Of a DNA stretch of 7,140 nt, positions 1 to 6,007 are shown in pieces. Source of the stretch: Caryophanales bacterium (lineage in GTDB: Bacteria; Bacillota_I; Bacilli_A; RFN20; CAG-826). The notes under the pieces were generated by a model. That model made no database searches. It was given only the letters and a program-made list of their open reading frames with translations, and was not told the DNA's origin. The stretch's first letter is position 1. The number at the start of each line of letters is the position of its first letter. The stretch is taken from the NCBI GenBank assembly GCA_022781015.1, contig JALEUF010000071.1, forward strand, positions 1-7,140, written 5' to 3'. Both the position numbers and the translations under genes were made by a program.

Positions 1-396
1 TTCCTTTGGGGTCAATCTTTTGTATTTAGTGACCATTTCGCCTTTTCTATTCTTTACTTGATAAGGAATTTTCTTTAACTTTAGTCCAAAGGCGACATTA
101 TCATAGACATCAAGATGGGCGAATAATGCATAATGCTGGAATACTGTGTTAACAGGTCTTTTATATGGAGGAAGTAAAGAAATATCCTCTCCATTTAAAA
201 AAATTTGACCAGAGCTAGGAAGTTCAAAACCTGCAATCATACGTAAAGTCGTAGTCTTGCCGCAGCCAGATGGACCTAAAATGGTTATGAATTCTCCCTT
301 TCGCACATCGAGGTTGAAGTCCTCAACAACGGTTGTCCCGTCGAATTTCTTGCATACATGTGACAAGCTGATGATGGTATTATTGTTTTCTTCCAT
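1..396 (-). CDS. potA: Spermidine/putrescine ABC transporter ATP-binding protein PotA, N-terminal part (partial)
   Basis: Energises polyamine uptake by binding and hydrolysing ATP on the cytoplasmic face of a PotB/PotC permease fed by a PotD binding protein. Reading from the ATG at 396, 132 codons stay open to the left edge. Visible are the A-loop region around F18, a Walker A motif GPSGCGKTT (residues 41-49), the segment TLRMIAGFE that follows it in this family, and the Q-loop region NTVFQHYALF (83-92, Q87) followed by NVAFGLKLKK. The 'RPVNTVFQxYALFxH' run is typical of PotA. Signature motif, Walker B and the C-terminal regulatory domain lie outside the window, so about two thirds of the protein is missing. 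After residue 109 there is a charged stretch (Q113 to E132) that looks longer than the corresponding loop in many PotA proteins. The start is supported by a GAGGGAGGG ribosome binding site at 405-413. potB, potC and potD would be expected beyond the left edge. Other CUT1-type importer ATPases are similar, so PotA rather than a sugar ATPase is likely but not certain. Confidence 0.9.
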   Translation of the reverse strand, partial: MEENNNTIISLSHVCKKFDGTTVVEDFNLDVRKGEFITILGPSGCGKTTTLRMIAGFELPSSGQIFLNGEDISLLPPYKRPVNTVFQHYALFAHLDVYDNVAFGLKLKKIPYQVKNRKGEMVTKYKRLTPKE

Positions 397-490
397 AACG
401 TTTACCCTCCCTCATAAAAGAAGACAAAGAAATGTAATGCCGATTTGCTACCAAGGAGTCAAAAATCAACGCACAAAAATATATAGGTAA

Positions 491-519
491 ATTTAACAAA
501 AATAAATAAAAATTTTCAA
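491..519 (-). promoter_or_regulatory. Possible potA promoter
   Basis: On the minus strand TTGAAA (514-519) and TTAAAT (491-496) are separated by 17 bases and would start transcription roughly 90 bases before the potA ATG. Both hexamers deviate from consensus and the surrounding sequence is so AT-rich that chance matches are likely, so this is a weak call. Confidence 0.25.
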
Positions 520-632
520 AATATTTTTTTCTTTCGTTTTTTTAAAATCTAAAAATCGAGATTTCTTCGATATCATCGAGTCTTTTCCTAAACTTTTAAA
601 AATTTATTTTTAATAGTATTTTAACGAAAAAT

Positions 633-641
633 TGCTATAAT
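633..641 (+). promoter_or_regulatory. Extended -10 promoter of the lipoprotein gene
   Basis: TGC-TATAAT is a perfect -10 hexamer (636-641) preceded by the extended TGn element. No good -35 is seen 16-18 bases upstream, which is usual for extended -10 promoters. Transcription would start near 648 and give a leader of about 24 bases containing the GAAGGA ribosome binding site (661-666), 5 bases before the ATG at 672. Confidence 0.6.
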
Positions 642-671
642 TTTTTCAATTAATTTTGTTGAAGGAATTTT

Positions 672-1871
672 ATGGATAAATTAAACAAAAAAATCATCAA
701 AAATATCACCCTTCCTTTCTTGTGTTTTCCTCTTCTATTTTCCTGTGGGAATAACATCGATTCAGTTAGCAAGGTTAATATTGACATGGGGACTTTGATT
801 GGAATGGATGAAGAAATCAAAAATGATTCCCATATGATCAAGATAAGTTATGATGAAGTTAATAATCTAGCAAGCGAAAAAAAGAATTTTATCCTCCTAG
901 TCCATTCAACGGTCAATTTCTGTTCCTGCTATGCCGAGTGGCACGATAATATCCTCTCCCCTTATATCAAGAAACATAATTTGCTAGTCTATTTCCTTGA
1001 TTACCAAGATATATCCAAAAAAGAGGAACAATTTGGATTAAAGCTATTTTCTAACCACGAGACTTTAGGGATATTTGAGAACGGAACACTTAAATATCAA
1101 AATGATAACGTAGACCAAAATAAGCCTTGGGTTACTTCTAAAGAATCTTTTGAAGCATGGATGGATGCAAGAATTAGCTATCCTAGAATGTTAAAGATAG
1201 ATAAAACCATATTAGATTCCCTATATGAAAAGAAGTTAACTGGAGTACTCGAATTTACCATATATTTTGGTTTAGGAGGATGTCCAGATTGTAGCTATCT
1301 AGAAGAGACTTCTATTACCTCTTATTTTAGGGCAAACGATAACACGTCCCCCTTATTTTATATTGATACAGGTGTTTTGGGGATTAGAAAAGTTGCTGAT
1401 GAAAATGGCAAAGAATCTGGGCCTAGCGTTAATTCTAATGGGACTAAAATCGAGCAAGAATATCAGCAATTGGCTAAAGATCAATGGGAGAAATTCAAAC
1501 TTGATTATGGATTAAGCGAATCTAGCTCTAATCCAATGGGTTATGAAACAGGATATATCCCGACTATATTCCATATCAATCCAGATGGAATTAGTAAAAA
1601 TGGCAATGTCATCGATGCGGGCGGGGTTTTCTATAACGATACTTTTGATGCATCTACTTCTACTATAACTGCTTCCTATTTCAATAAAGAAAGAGTTAAG
1701 TTAGACCAATTTGAATATCTAAAGGATGTTGATGTCAAAGTCCTAGAAGGATTGAAAGTTGATTATCAAAGAAAAGAAAATCAGTCCGAACGCAACTTCT
1801 ATCATGAATCTAATAGAAGTTATGTCGAACCGATTGTTTATTCTTTACTTGATTGGTGTATTAAGAATTAG
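672..1871 (+). CDS. Lipoprotein with two thioredoxin-like segments (CSC and CPDC motifs)
   Basis: A 399-residue exported lipoprotein, probably membrane-anchored on the outer face and active on thiols or disulfides; the exact substrate is unknown. The N-terminus is basic (KKIIK), then hydrophobic (residues 12-23), ending in a lipobox-like LFSC, so C25 is the probable lipidated residue. Segment 1 (about 55-145) has a beta strand FILLVHS followed by FCSC (C84, C86) at the start of a helix and later GIFENG, resembling a thioredoxin fold with CxC instead of CxxC and without an obvious cis-proline. Segment 2 (about 190-310) has FTIYFGLGGCPDC (C204, C207), then FYIDTG and YIPTIFHINPDG (P297 in the cis-proline position), the order seen in thioredoxin-like proteins such as bacteriocin transport accessory (PedC/BrcD-like) proteins. 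About 90 C-terminal residues are not recognised. The start has a GAAGGA site at 661-666. The gene is transcribed alone and its TAG overlaps the stop of the convergent rubredoxin-like gene. The thioredoxin-like reading is from motif order only. Confidence 0.75.
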   Translation: MDKLNKKIIKNITLPFLCFPLLFSCGNNIDSVSKVNIDMGTLIGMDEEIKNDSHMIKISYDEVNNLASEKKNFILLVHSTVNFCSCYAEWHDNILSPYIKKHNLLVYFLDYQDISKKEEQFGLKLFSNHETLGIFENGTLKYQNDNVDQNKPWVTSKESFEAWMDARISYPRMLKIDKTILDSLYEKKLTGVLEFTIYFGLGGCPDCSYLEETSITSYFRANDNTSPLFYIDTGVLGIRKVADENGKESGPSVNSNGTKIEQEYQQLAKDQWEKFKLDYGLSESSSNPMGYETGYIPTIFHINPDGISKNGNVIDAGGVFYNDTFDASTSTITASYFNKERVKLDQFEYLKDVDVKVLEGLKVDYQRKENQSERNFYHESNRSYVEPIVYSLLDWCIKN

Positions 1872-2008
1872 GCGATGTCGTTTCCGTTTTCGTCTACTGG
1901 AACCAAATCCTCAAAAGGAGCTCCGCAGACTGGGCATGTCCCATCTTCATTAGGAACGACAATTTCCCCACATACTAAGCACCTATATTTTTGTACTTTT
2001 CCTTCCAT
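1868..2008 (-). CDS. Small stand-alone rubredoxin-like protein (46 residues)
   Basis: A 46-residue protein with YRCLVCG (C10, C13) and TCPVCGAPFEDL (C25, C28). Two CxxC pairs separated by only 11 residues match the compact rubredoxin-like domain found at the C-terminus of rubrerythrins, and not classical rubredoxin, where the pairs are about 25-30 residues apart. It would bind one iron (possibly zinc) through four cysteines and act as a one-electron carrier in the cytosol, for instance for peroxide or oxygen reduction. Three in-frame ATGs lie near the start (2023, 2014, 2008). The last is chosen because GGAGG at 2017-2021 sits 8 bases before it; it is too close to or inside the earlier ones. 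The gene follows the permease gene by 59 bases in the same direction, so it may be the last gene of that unit. Its stop (1868-1870) overlaps the TAG of the opposing lipoprotein gene. No rubrerythrin partner is in the window. Confidence 0.88.
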   Translation of the reverse strand: MEGKVQKYRCLVCGEIVVPNEDGTCPVCGAPFEDLVPVDENGNDIA

Positions 2009-2016
2009 GTTCATTT

Positions 2017-2057
2017 CCTCCATGCTTTTATCTTACTTTAATAATGGATAAATGCAA
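2017..2057 (-). promoter_or_regulatory. Ribosome binding site and possible own promoter of the rubredoxin-like gene
   Basis: In the 59-base gap after the permease gene, GGAGG (2017-2021 on the minus strand) is a strong ribosome binding site that fixes the start at 2008. Further upstream TTGCAT (2052-2057) and TAAGAT (2030-2035) are 16 bases apart and could be a weak promoter. No terminator hairpin separates the permease from this gene, so readthrough is equally possible. Confidence 0.35.
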
Positions 2058-2067
2058 GGAAAATGCT

Positions 2068-4509
2068 TTATTCAATTGCCTTTAATGATTCGACCATCTT
2101 TACTTTCTTACTCTTTAAAGCAAGGATGAAATTGACAATAGCAAATACAACAAAAGTAAGGATAAATGAATACACGTATGAGCTAAATTTGATTGTCTTT
2201 AGAAATTCAACAAAGCTAACTTCATTAACTTTAAGTACGGCAGACATGAATGGAAAGCCAAATAGGCATCCGATAAAGAAGCCAACCAAAGAGAGAATAA
2301 GTGATTCAAACATGAGTGTCTCTCCTATTTCAAAAGAAGAAAAGCCCAATACCCTTAAAGTTGCTATATCTCTTCTTTTCAAGGTGAAATTCATTAAGGA
2401 AAGGTTATATAAGACAACAAGAGCTAAAGCAATTGCAAAATACTTGACTGCCCCAGTCATGAGTTTTATTCCGGATACGGTTACTTCGATATTTTCTTTT
2501 GCAGTTTCAGTTGAAATAATGGTAGAAATCTCTTTATGGTTATCCTTTATTTGTTTTTCTACTTCATCTAGAGGTATCTTCTCGTTAGATTTGATGTAGC
2601 AATAATTATATCTAGGGGTTAAGCCTAGGCTAGAAAAAGTCGCGGATACCCCGTTTAAAGAAAATGTCTCAAATATAGAAGAAACTGTTGAAGTATAGGT
2701 TTTGTTAAAGGCAGTAAAATTAATCTCATCCCCTACTTTAACACCTAATGTCTTCGATGTTTTTATAGAAATAGCAACTCCAGTAGATGGCAAATCAACC
2801 TTATAGAAAGGATGGCTATCTTCATATAACCTAACGTAATAGACCTCGCTTCTAGATTTAGTTGATATGGTTGAAGAAGATAAATATGAATTTGAATAAG
2901 TTTCTACATAACTACAATCATCTAAGCTAAGAGGGGAATCTGATTCGTTATAAGTTGCCGTAAAAGAAGAAGTATAATTCAACGCTAGGTCAGTACTAAT
3001 TCCCTTGTTTAAGGTATCATCTATTCCATATCCGCATAAAAGTAACGTTGCACATCCGGCAACCCCGATTACAACCATCGCACTTTTAAAGATGTTTGAC
3101 TTGATGCTCCTAAGCGACATCTTTAAAGATAAAATCGTCGGGGAAGATGACTTAATTAAGTAATGCCCCCCTTCTTTTTCTTCCTTTCTTATAATTGGCC
3201 TCATGCAAGATGAAGGGGTTTCTCTAATTACTTTGAAGCAAGAATAGAAAGTAGAGAAGAATCCTAATCCAATCATTATGAGGGCTGAGCCTATTGCATT
3301 CACCCAAGGGAAGACAAACATATTCCTTAAGGGAAGGGTATATAAAATGTCATATTTTTGGCCCATGATAGATGGGATTATCAATGGGCCTATAATAAAG
3401 CCAACTAGGCATGCCAAACCTAAAATAAAGGAAGTAATAGACATATAATGGCCTAATATTTCTTTATTAGATAGTCCAATCGCCTTTAATGTCCCTATCT
3501 CTAATCTTTCTTTATCTATCATTTGGGACAAGGTCGTTAACATTACCAAAGTAGCAACAAGGAAAAATAAGGCGGGAAACAAATAAGTCAATTGCTTTGC
3601 CTGGGTTAATTCGACATAGACCGAACTTTCCAAAGGATTATTATGGCCTAGAAAAGACATTGCTAAGCTAGAGGTGGAACCAAATATCTCCTCTACTTGT
3701 TCTTTTACTATATTTTCTCTTCCTTTATTCAATTTAAATAGATATTCATTTGGAGAAAGGAAAGTAGACAATAGATCAATCAAGCTAGAAGAAACCTCGC
3801 TAGAATAATTATCCTTTATTTGGTTTTCTATTAATGAGGAGAAAGAAGATTTATCCATCAATAACAAAGATGGATTATAAGCAGCCTTTGATATATTTTC
3901 AGGATGCTCCATAAAGGAAGTTAGTCCCATCCCTAATATCAAATCCTGTTTATTCAATATGTTTTCTTTCCCATCTAATACATATTTATCTAGCTTAGAT
4001 AACATAGACGAATAGGAAGATAAATAAGAAGAAATAGGGATGGAAAAAGAAACTAAATCCCCTACCTCTGCGCTAAATCCAAAATTATTGTTTTTATAAG
4101 AAGAATCAATATAAAAGAAAGCAGATGAAGATGAAGGAGTTTCTAATTTGGTTGGTTTAGATAAAGTAAAGGATGGTTCTACTACACCTAGATAAGATTC
4201 CCTTCCGTTTAGTTTTATCGGAAGGAATAATCTTTTCTCATAATATTCACCTTCCTCTAATAATGATTTTATTTTCTTTTCATTATATGGGTCATCTTCT
4301 TTTACTAAGGCAAAATAGGAAGGATAATTCCCTTCTAGATAGGCTTTATCAACTCTAGAAGAAAGCGAGATTGAATTAGAAGATAATCCTACATATAGAG
4401 TCAAGGCTAAAGCGCCCATTAAAAACATAGAAAGAAATAGAAGCACGTTTTTCTTAATGCTTCTACTTCCTTTGACAAACAATATCTTTAATAGGTTGCC
4501 TTTTTTCAT
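2068..4509 (-). CDS. FtsX/MacB-type ABC transporter permease with two FtsX units
   Basis: An 813-residue membrane protein of the FtsX-like permease family, which works with a separate cytosolic ATPase; these systems extrude or handle peptides, lipids or antibiotics or signal across the membrane. The substrate here is unknown. A basic N-terminus precedes TM1 (about 22-42), then a large Ser-rich extracytoplasmic domain (about 45-305), TM2 (309-328), the family motif ERLEIGTLKAIGLSNKEI (334-351), TM3 (354-379) and TM4 (403-421). The second unit has TM5 (475-494), a smaller outer domain (494-680) with just two cysteines (C532, C637), TM6 (687-707), a second motif RRDIATLRVLGFSSFEI (712-728), TM7, TM8 and a terminal VESLKAIE typical of the family. 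An upstream in-frame TTG at 4542 would overlap pepC by 31 bases; the ATG at 4509, 2 bases after the pepC stop, is preferred. It has no clear ribosome binding site, which suggests translation coupled to pepC. No ABC ATPase gene adjoins it. Confidence 0.88.
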   Translation of the reverse strand: MKKGNLLKILFVKGSRSIKKNVLLFLSMFLMGALALTLYVGLSSNSISLSSRVDKAYLEGNYPSYFALVKEDDPYNEKKIKSLLEEGEYYEKRLFLPIKLNGRESYLGVVEPSFTLSKPTKLETPSSSSAFFYIDSSYKNNNFGFSAEVGDLVSFSIPISSYLSSYSSMLSKLDKYVLDGKENILNKQDLILGMGLTSFMEHPENISKAAYNPSLLLMDKSSFSSLIENQIKDNYSSEVSSSLIDLLSTFLSPNEYLFKLNKGRENIVKEQVEEIFGSTSSLAMSFLGHNNPLESSVYVELTQAKQLTYLFPALFFLVATLVMLTTLSQMIDKERLEIGTLKAIGLSNKEILGHYMSITSFILGLACLVGFIIGPLIIPSIMGQKYDILYTLPLRNMFVFPWVNAIGSALIMIGLGFFSTFYSCFKVIRETPSSCMRPIIRKEEKEGGHYLIKSSSPTILSLKMSLRSIKSNIFKSAMVVIGVAGCATLLLCGYGIDDTLNKGISTDLALNYTSSFTATYNESDSPLSLDDCSYVETYSNSYLSSSTISTKSRSEVYYVRLYEDSHPFYKVDLPSTGVAISIKTSKTLGVKVGDEINFTAFNKTYTSTVSSIFETFSLNGVSATFSSLGLTPRYNYCYIKSNEKIPLDEVEKQIKDNHKEISTIISTETAKENIEVTVSGIKLMTGAVKYFAIALALVVLYNLSLMNFTLKRRDIATLRVLGFSSFEIGETLMFESLILSLVGFFIGCLFGFPFMSAVLKVNEVSFVEFLKTIKFSSYVYSFILTFVVFAIVNFILALKSKKVKMVESLKAIE

Positions 4510-4514
4510 CTTCA
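4507..4514 (-). promoter_or_regulatory. Stop/start coupling site between pepC and the permease gene
   Basis: The minus strand reads TGA-AG-ATG: the pepC stop (4512-4514), two bases, then the permease start (4507-4509). There is no good Shine-Dalgarno sequence in the 20 bases before this ATG, so reinitiation by ribosomes ending pepC is the simplest explanation for how the permease is translated. Confidence 0.6.
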
Positions 4515-5858
4515 GTCTGCTAAAGTACCCATTGGATCCCAAGGATCAAGGTGAATTGGTTCTTTCTTTAACGCGTCTAATTCGACTTTGTTTAGATATT
4601 TTCTATCTACTACAGCCTGATAGACAAATTTATCAAACCAGGAACTAGACATGATGTAATATCCAGCATGTCCATTATCACTACCCCAGGAATTCTCAAT
4701 CTTCCATTTTACTGGCTTGCCATCTTTTAAATCAACTCCGGTTATAACCATCGCATGGTTCATCGCAGAATGACGGAAATCAAGCATACCACCCTTATCA
4801 AAATCAAGGCCATTGCCAAACATGGTCTTATAATCGAATGCATTATCGTCCCAGCATCCACCTGCTCTATCCCTATAGAAAGAAACATCGCTACCAAACC
4901 AAACTGGATTTCCATCGCTAAGTTGGGCAATTATGGCTTCTTTCATCCTAGACATAGATACATTAAGGTGGTTAATTGGTCTTCCTTCAATGACATTTCC
5001 TAGATAATCAACCGTGTAATTACGTTTATATGGCTTGTCTTTTGTTGGGGAATTTATTAAGGATTGGAAGGATTCGAGGACATCTTTTCCGATATATTTC
5101 TCAAAGAAAGACATTGGGGTGTAGTTTTCTTCGCAATGGAATTTATCTTTTTCATCGGTATATCTAAAATCGAACTTCTTTGGAGGAACTCCAAATGCAG
5201 ATAAAAACATCTTATAAATCTGTTCCATGTATTTATCTTTGAGTTTCCTTACTTCAATCATTTTCTTTTCTTTAGCTAGAGCAGTTGCTTCAAAAGCAAA
5301 TTTCCTAATATAGGCATTAACAACAAAATCTGTTTCCCTAGTTCCTTCGCTTTGGCTAGTCTCAATAAAGGCATCTTTTGGCATAAGGCCATATTTAAGG
5401 ACTAGATTTACAAACATGTCCCATTGTCCCCCATCAGAAACTGGGCAATTCAATATATATTGATATACTCTTTGGTTTGGGGAATATTGGCATAAAGTAA
5501 TTATTGATTCCAGGGCAAAATTAGCCTTTTCTATCTTGTCATATAAAGAAATGTAATTTTGGGATAATTCAAAATTCTTTATCTTGCATTTCTTTCCAAT
5601 CATTTCCCTTAGGATATTTAAGGCAGCGAATATCCAGCACCTACCAGATTGCTTTTGATTGCAGACCGGCATCGTCTTTAAATCAATTGAAAAGACATTG
5701 TTCAAATTAGTTTTTGAAGATGAGACAAAAGTTACATCACTTAAGCTAGAACGCGATAAAGCATGCCTAGTCAAAGTATTCTTGTCATCTTTTAAATATG
5801 AATCCATTATGGATTTGGTCGTGCTTTCATCTAAAGCACCTAAATGTTTATTAGCCAT
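4512..5858 (-). CDS. pepC: Aminopeptidase C (bleomycin hydrolase family, C1B cysteine peptidase)
   Basis: A 448-residue cytosolic cysteine aminopeptidase that removes N-terminal residues from peptides; family members form hexameric barrels with the active sites inside. The papain-like triad is intact: the oxyanion glutamine Q68 and catalytic C74 in NQKQSGRCWIFA, H368 in AMNHAMVITGVD, and N389 in IENSWG. Other family segments are FELSQNYISLYDKIEKAN near residues 97-113, SDGGQWDMF near 141-149 and PVWFGSDV near 318-325. The C-terminus DPWDPMGTLAD matches the tail that in PepC enters the active-site cleft and restricts the enzyme to aminopeptidase action. Length fits the usual 440-455 residues. 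The reading frame extends 18 codons further upstream, but the ATG at 5858 is chosen because GGAGG (5865-5869) lies 6 bases before it and the protein then starts like its relatives. It is first in a minus-strand unit with the permease gene and is divergent from pepT. Confidence 0.96.
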   Translation of the reverse strand: MANKHLGALDESTTKSIMDSYLKDDKNTLTRHALSRSSLSDVTFVSSSKTNLNNVFSIDLKTMPVCNQKQSGRCWIFAALNILREMIGKKCKIKNFELSQNYISLYDKIEKANFALESIITLCQYSPNQRVYQYILNCPVSDGGQWDMFVNLVLKYGLMPKDAFIETSQSEGTRETDFVVNAYIRKFAFEATALAKEKKMIEVRKLKDKYMEQIYKMFLSAFGVPPKKFDFRYTDEKDKFHCEENYTPMSFFEKYIGKDVLESFQSLINSPTKDKPYKRNYTVDYLGNVIEGRPINHLNVSMSRMKEAIIAQLSDGNPVWFGSDVSFYRDRAGGCWDDNAFDYKTMFGNGLDFDKGGMLDFRHSAMNHAMVITGVDLKDGKPVKWKIENSWGSDNGHAGYYIMSSSWFDKFVYQAVVDRKYLNKVELDALKKEPIHLDPWDPMGTLAD

Positions 5859-5864
5859 TATTAG

Positions 5865-5869
5865 CCTCC
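5865..5869 (-). promoter_or_regulatory. Ribosome binding site fixing the pepC start
   Basis: GGAGG on the minus strand, 6 bases before the ATG at 5858. It lies inside the upstream extension of the reading frame, which argues that the extension is not translated. Confidence 0.8.
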
Positions 5870-5880
5870 ATTTCTTTCTT

Positions 5881-5895
5881 GCATATTTTATATGC
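5881..5895. repeat. Perfect palindrome over the pepC -10
   Basis: GCATAT-TTT-ATATGC has perfect 6-base arms and a 3-base centre. It covers the proposed pepC -10 hexamer, so it could be a repressor site or form a weak hairpin at the very start of the transcript. A chance palindrome in AT-rich DNA is possible. Confidence 0.4.
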
Positions 5896-5912
5896 ATTGT
5901 AAGTAGTTTCAA
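5885..5912 (-). promoter_or_regulatory. pepC promoter
   Basis: On the minus strand TTGAAA (5907-5912) and TAAAAT (5885-5890) are separated by 16 bases, each close to the consensus. Transcription would begin near 5878, leaving a leader of about 20 bases before the ATG at 5858. This also places the upstream in-frame start at 5912 before the transcription start, supporting the shorter protein. Confidence 0.55.
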
Positions 5913-5970
5913 CTAATTAAACTAAATTAACCTAATTATTTAGGTTCCCCTACACCTATTAAGATTAGTT
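5911..5970. promoter_or_regulatory. Candidate shared operator: AACTAA-type repeats and palindrome between pepC and pepT
   Basis: Three similar 9-base units follow each other without gaps: AACTAATTA (5911), AACTAAATT (5920) and AACCTAATT (5929). The third is the left arm of a perfect palindrome AACCTAA-TTAT-TTAGGTT (5929-5946). A further inverted copy, ATTAGTT (5964-5970), mirrors the first unit nearly around the same centre. The array begins at the pepC -35 and ends next to the pepT -10, the place where a regulator could act on both genes. It does not resemble the CodY box. Regulator and function are inferred only. Confidence 0.45.
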
Positions 5971-5979
5971 TGCTAGAAT
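5971..5979 (+). promoter_or_regulatory. Extended -10 promoter of pepT
   Basis: TGC-TAGAAT combines the extended TGn element with a 5-of-6 match to the -10 consensus; no good -35 is seen. The predicted start is near 5986, with a leader of about 22 bases. The ribosome binding site AGAAAGGG (5996-6002 region) lies 5 bases before the ATG at 6008. The element is nearly the same as the one before the lipoprotein gene (TGCTATAAT). Confidence 0.55.
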
Positions 5980-6007
5980 AATTTCGTTTTGAGAAGAAAG
6001 GGAAAAT

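Larger units (their letters stand above)
397..671. other. Divergent intergenic region between potA and the lipoprotein gene
   Basis: This 275-base stretch is very AT-rich and holds no credible gene. It must carry the promoters of the two outward-facing genes. A good plus-strand extended -10 lies at 633-641 and a weak minus-strand promoter candidate at 491-519. Between them are small symmetric elements: AAATCT/AGATTT arms at 545-550 and 559-564, TCGAT-ATC-ATCGA at 567-579, and the direct repeat ATCGAG at 555-560 and 575-580, exactly 20 bases apart. These could be a regulator site. No hairpin with a U-tract and no recognisable riboswitch was seen. Confidence 0.6.

Noticed and set aside
257..490. 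Plus-strand open frame of 77 codons overlapping the potA start
   Set aside because: It is antisense to the Walker A region of potA and continues through potA's own ribosome binding site; no motif or initiation signal supports it.
397..671. Riboswitch or small RNA in the intergenic region upstream of potA
   Set aside because: Only short, weak arms are present and no conserved aptamer core or terminator with a U-tract could be recognised.
650..841. Minus-strand open frame of 63 codons with hydrophobic C-terminal part
   Set aside because: It is antisense to the lipoprotein signal peptide; the hydrophobic look comes from the complementary strand of that AT-rich stretch.
1759..1953. Plus-strand open frame of 64 codons across the lipoprotein/rubredoxin junction
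   Set aside because: It overlaps the end of one good gene in another frame and is antisense to the other; no ribosome binding site or motif.
2063..2599. Long plus-strand open frame of 178 codons
   Set aside because: It lies entirely antisense to the 3' part of the permease gene, has no family motif and no ribosome binding site, and its Ser/Thr/Lys-rich composition is what the opposite strand of this membrane protein gives.
2068..4509. Permease as a bacteriocin-immunity or lantibiotic exporter system
   Set aside because: The FtsX family fits, but there is no ATPase, no two-component regulator and no precursor peptide gene nearby, so nothing supports that assignment over the general one.
4510..4542. 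Upstream TTG start for the permease (824 residues)
   Set aside because: It would overlap pepC by 31 bases, uses a rarer start codon, and adds MGSNGYFSRLK, which looks like pepC sequence read in another frame. The ATG at 4509 gives a usual basic N-terminus before TM1.
5859..5912. Upstream start for pepC (466 residues)
   Set aside because: The extra 18 codons lie over the likely promoter and the GGAGG ribosome binding site, and the shorter protein has the normal family length.
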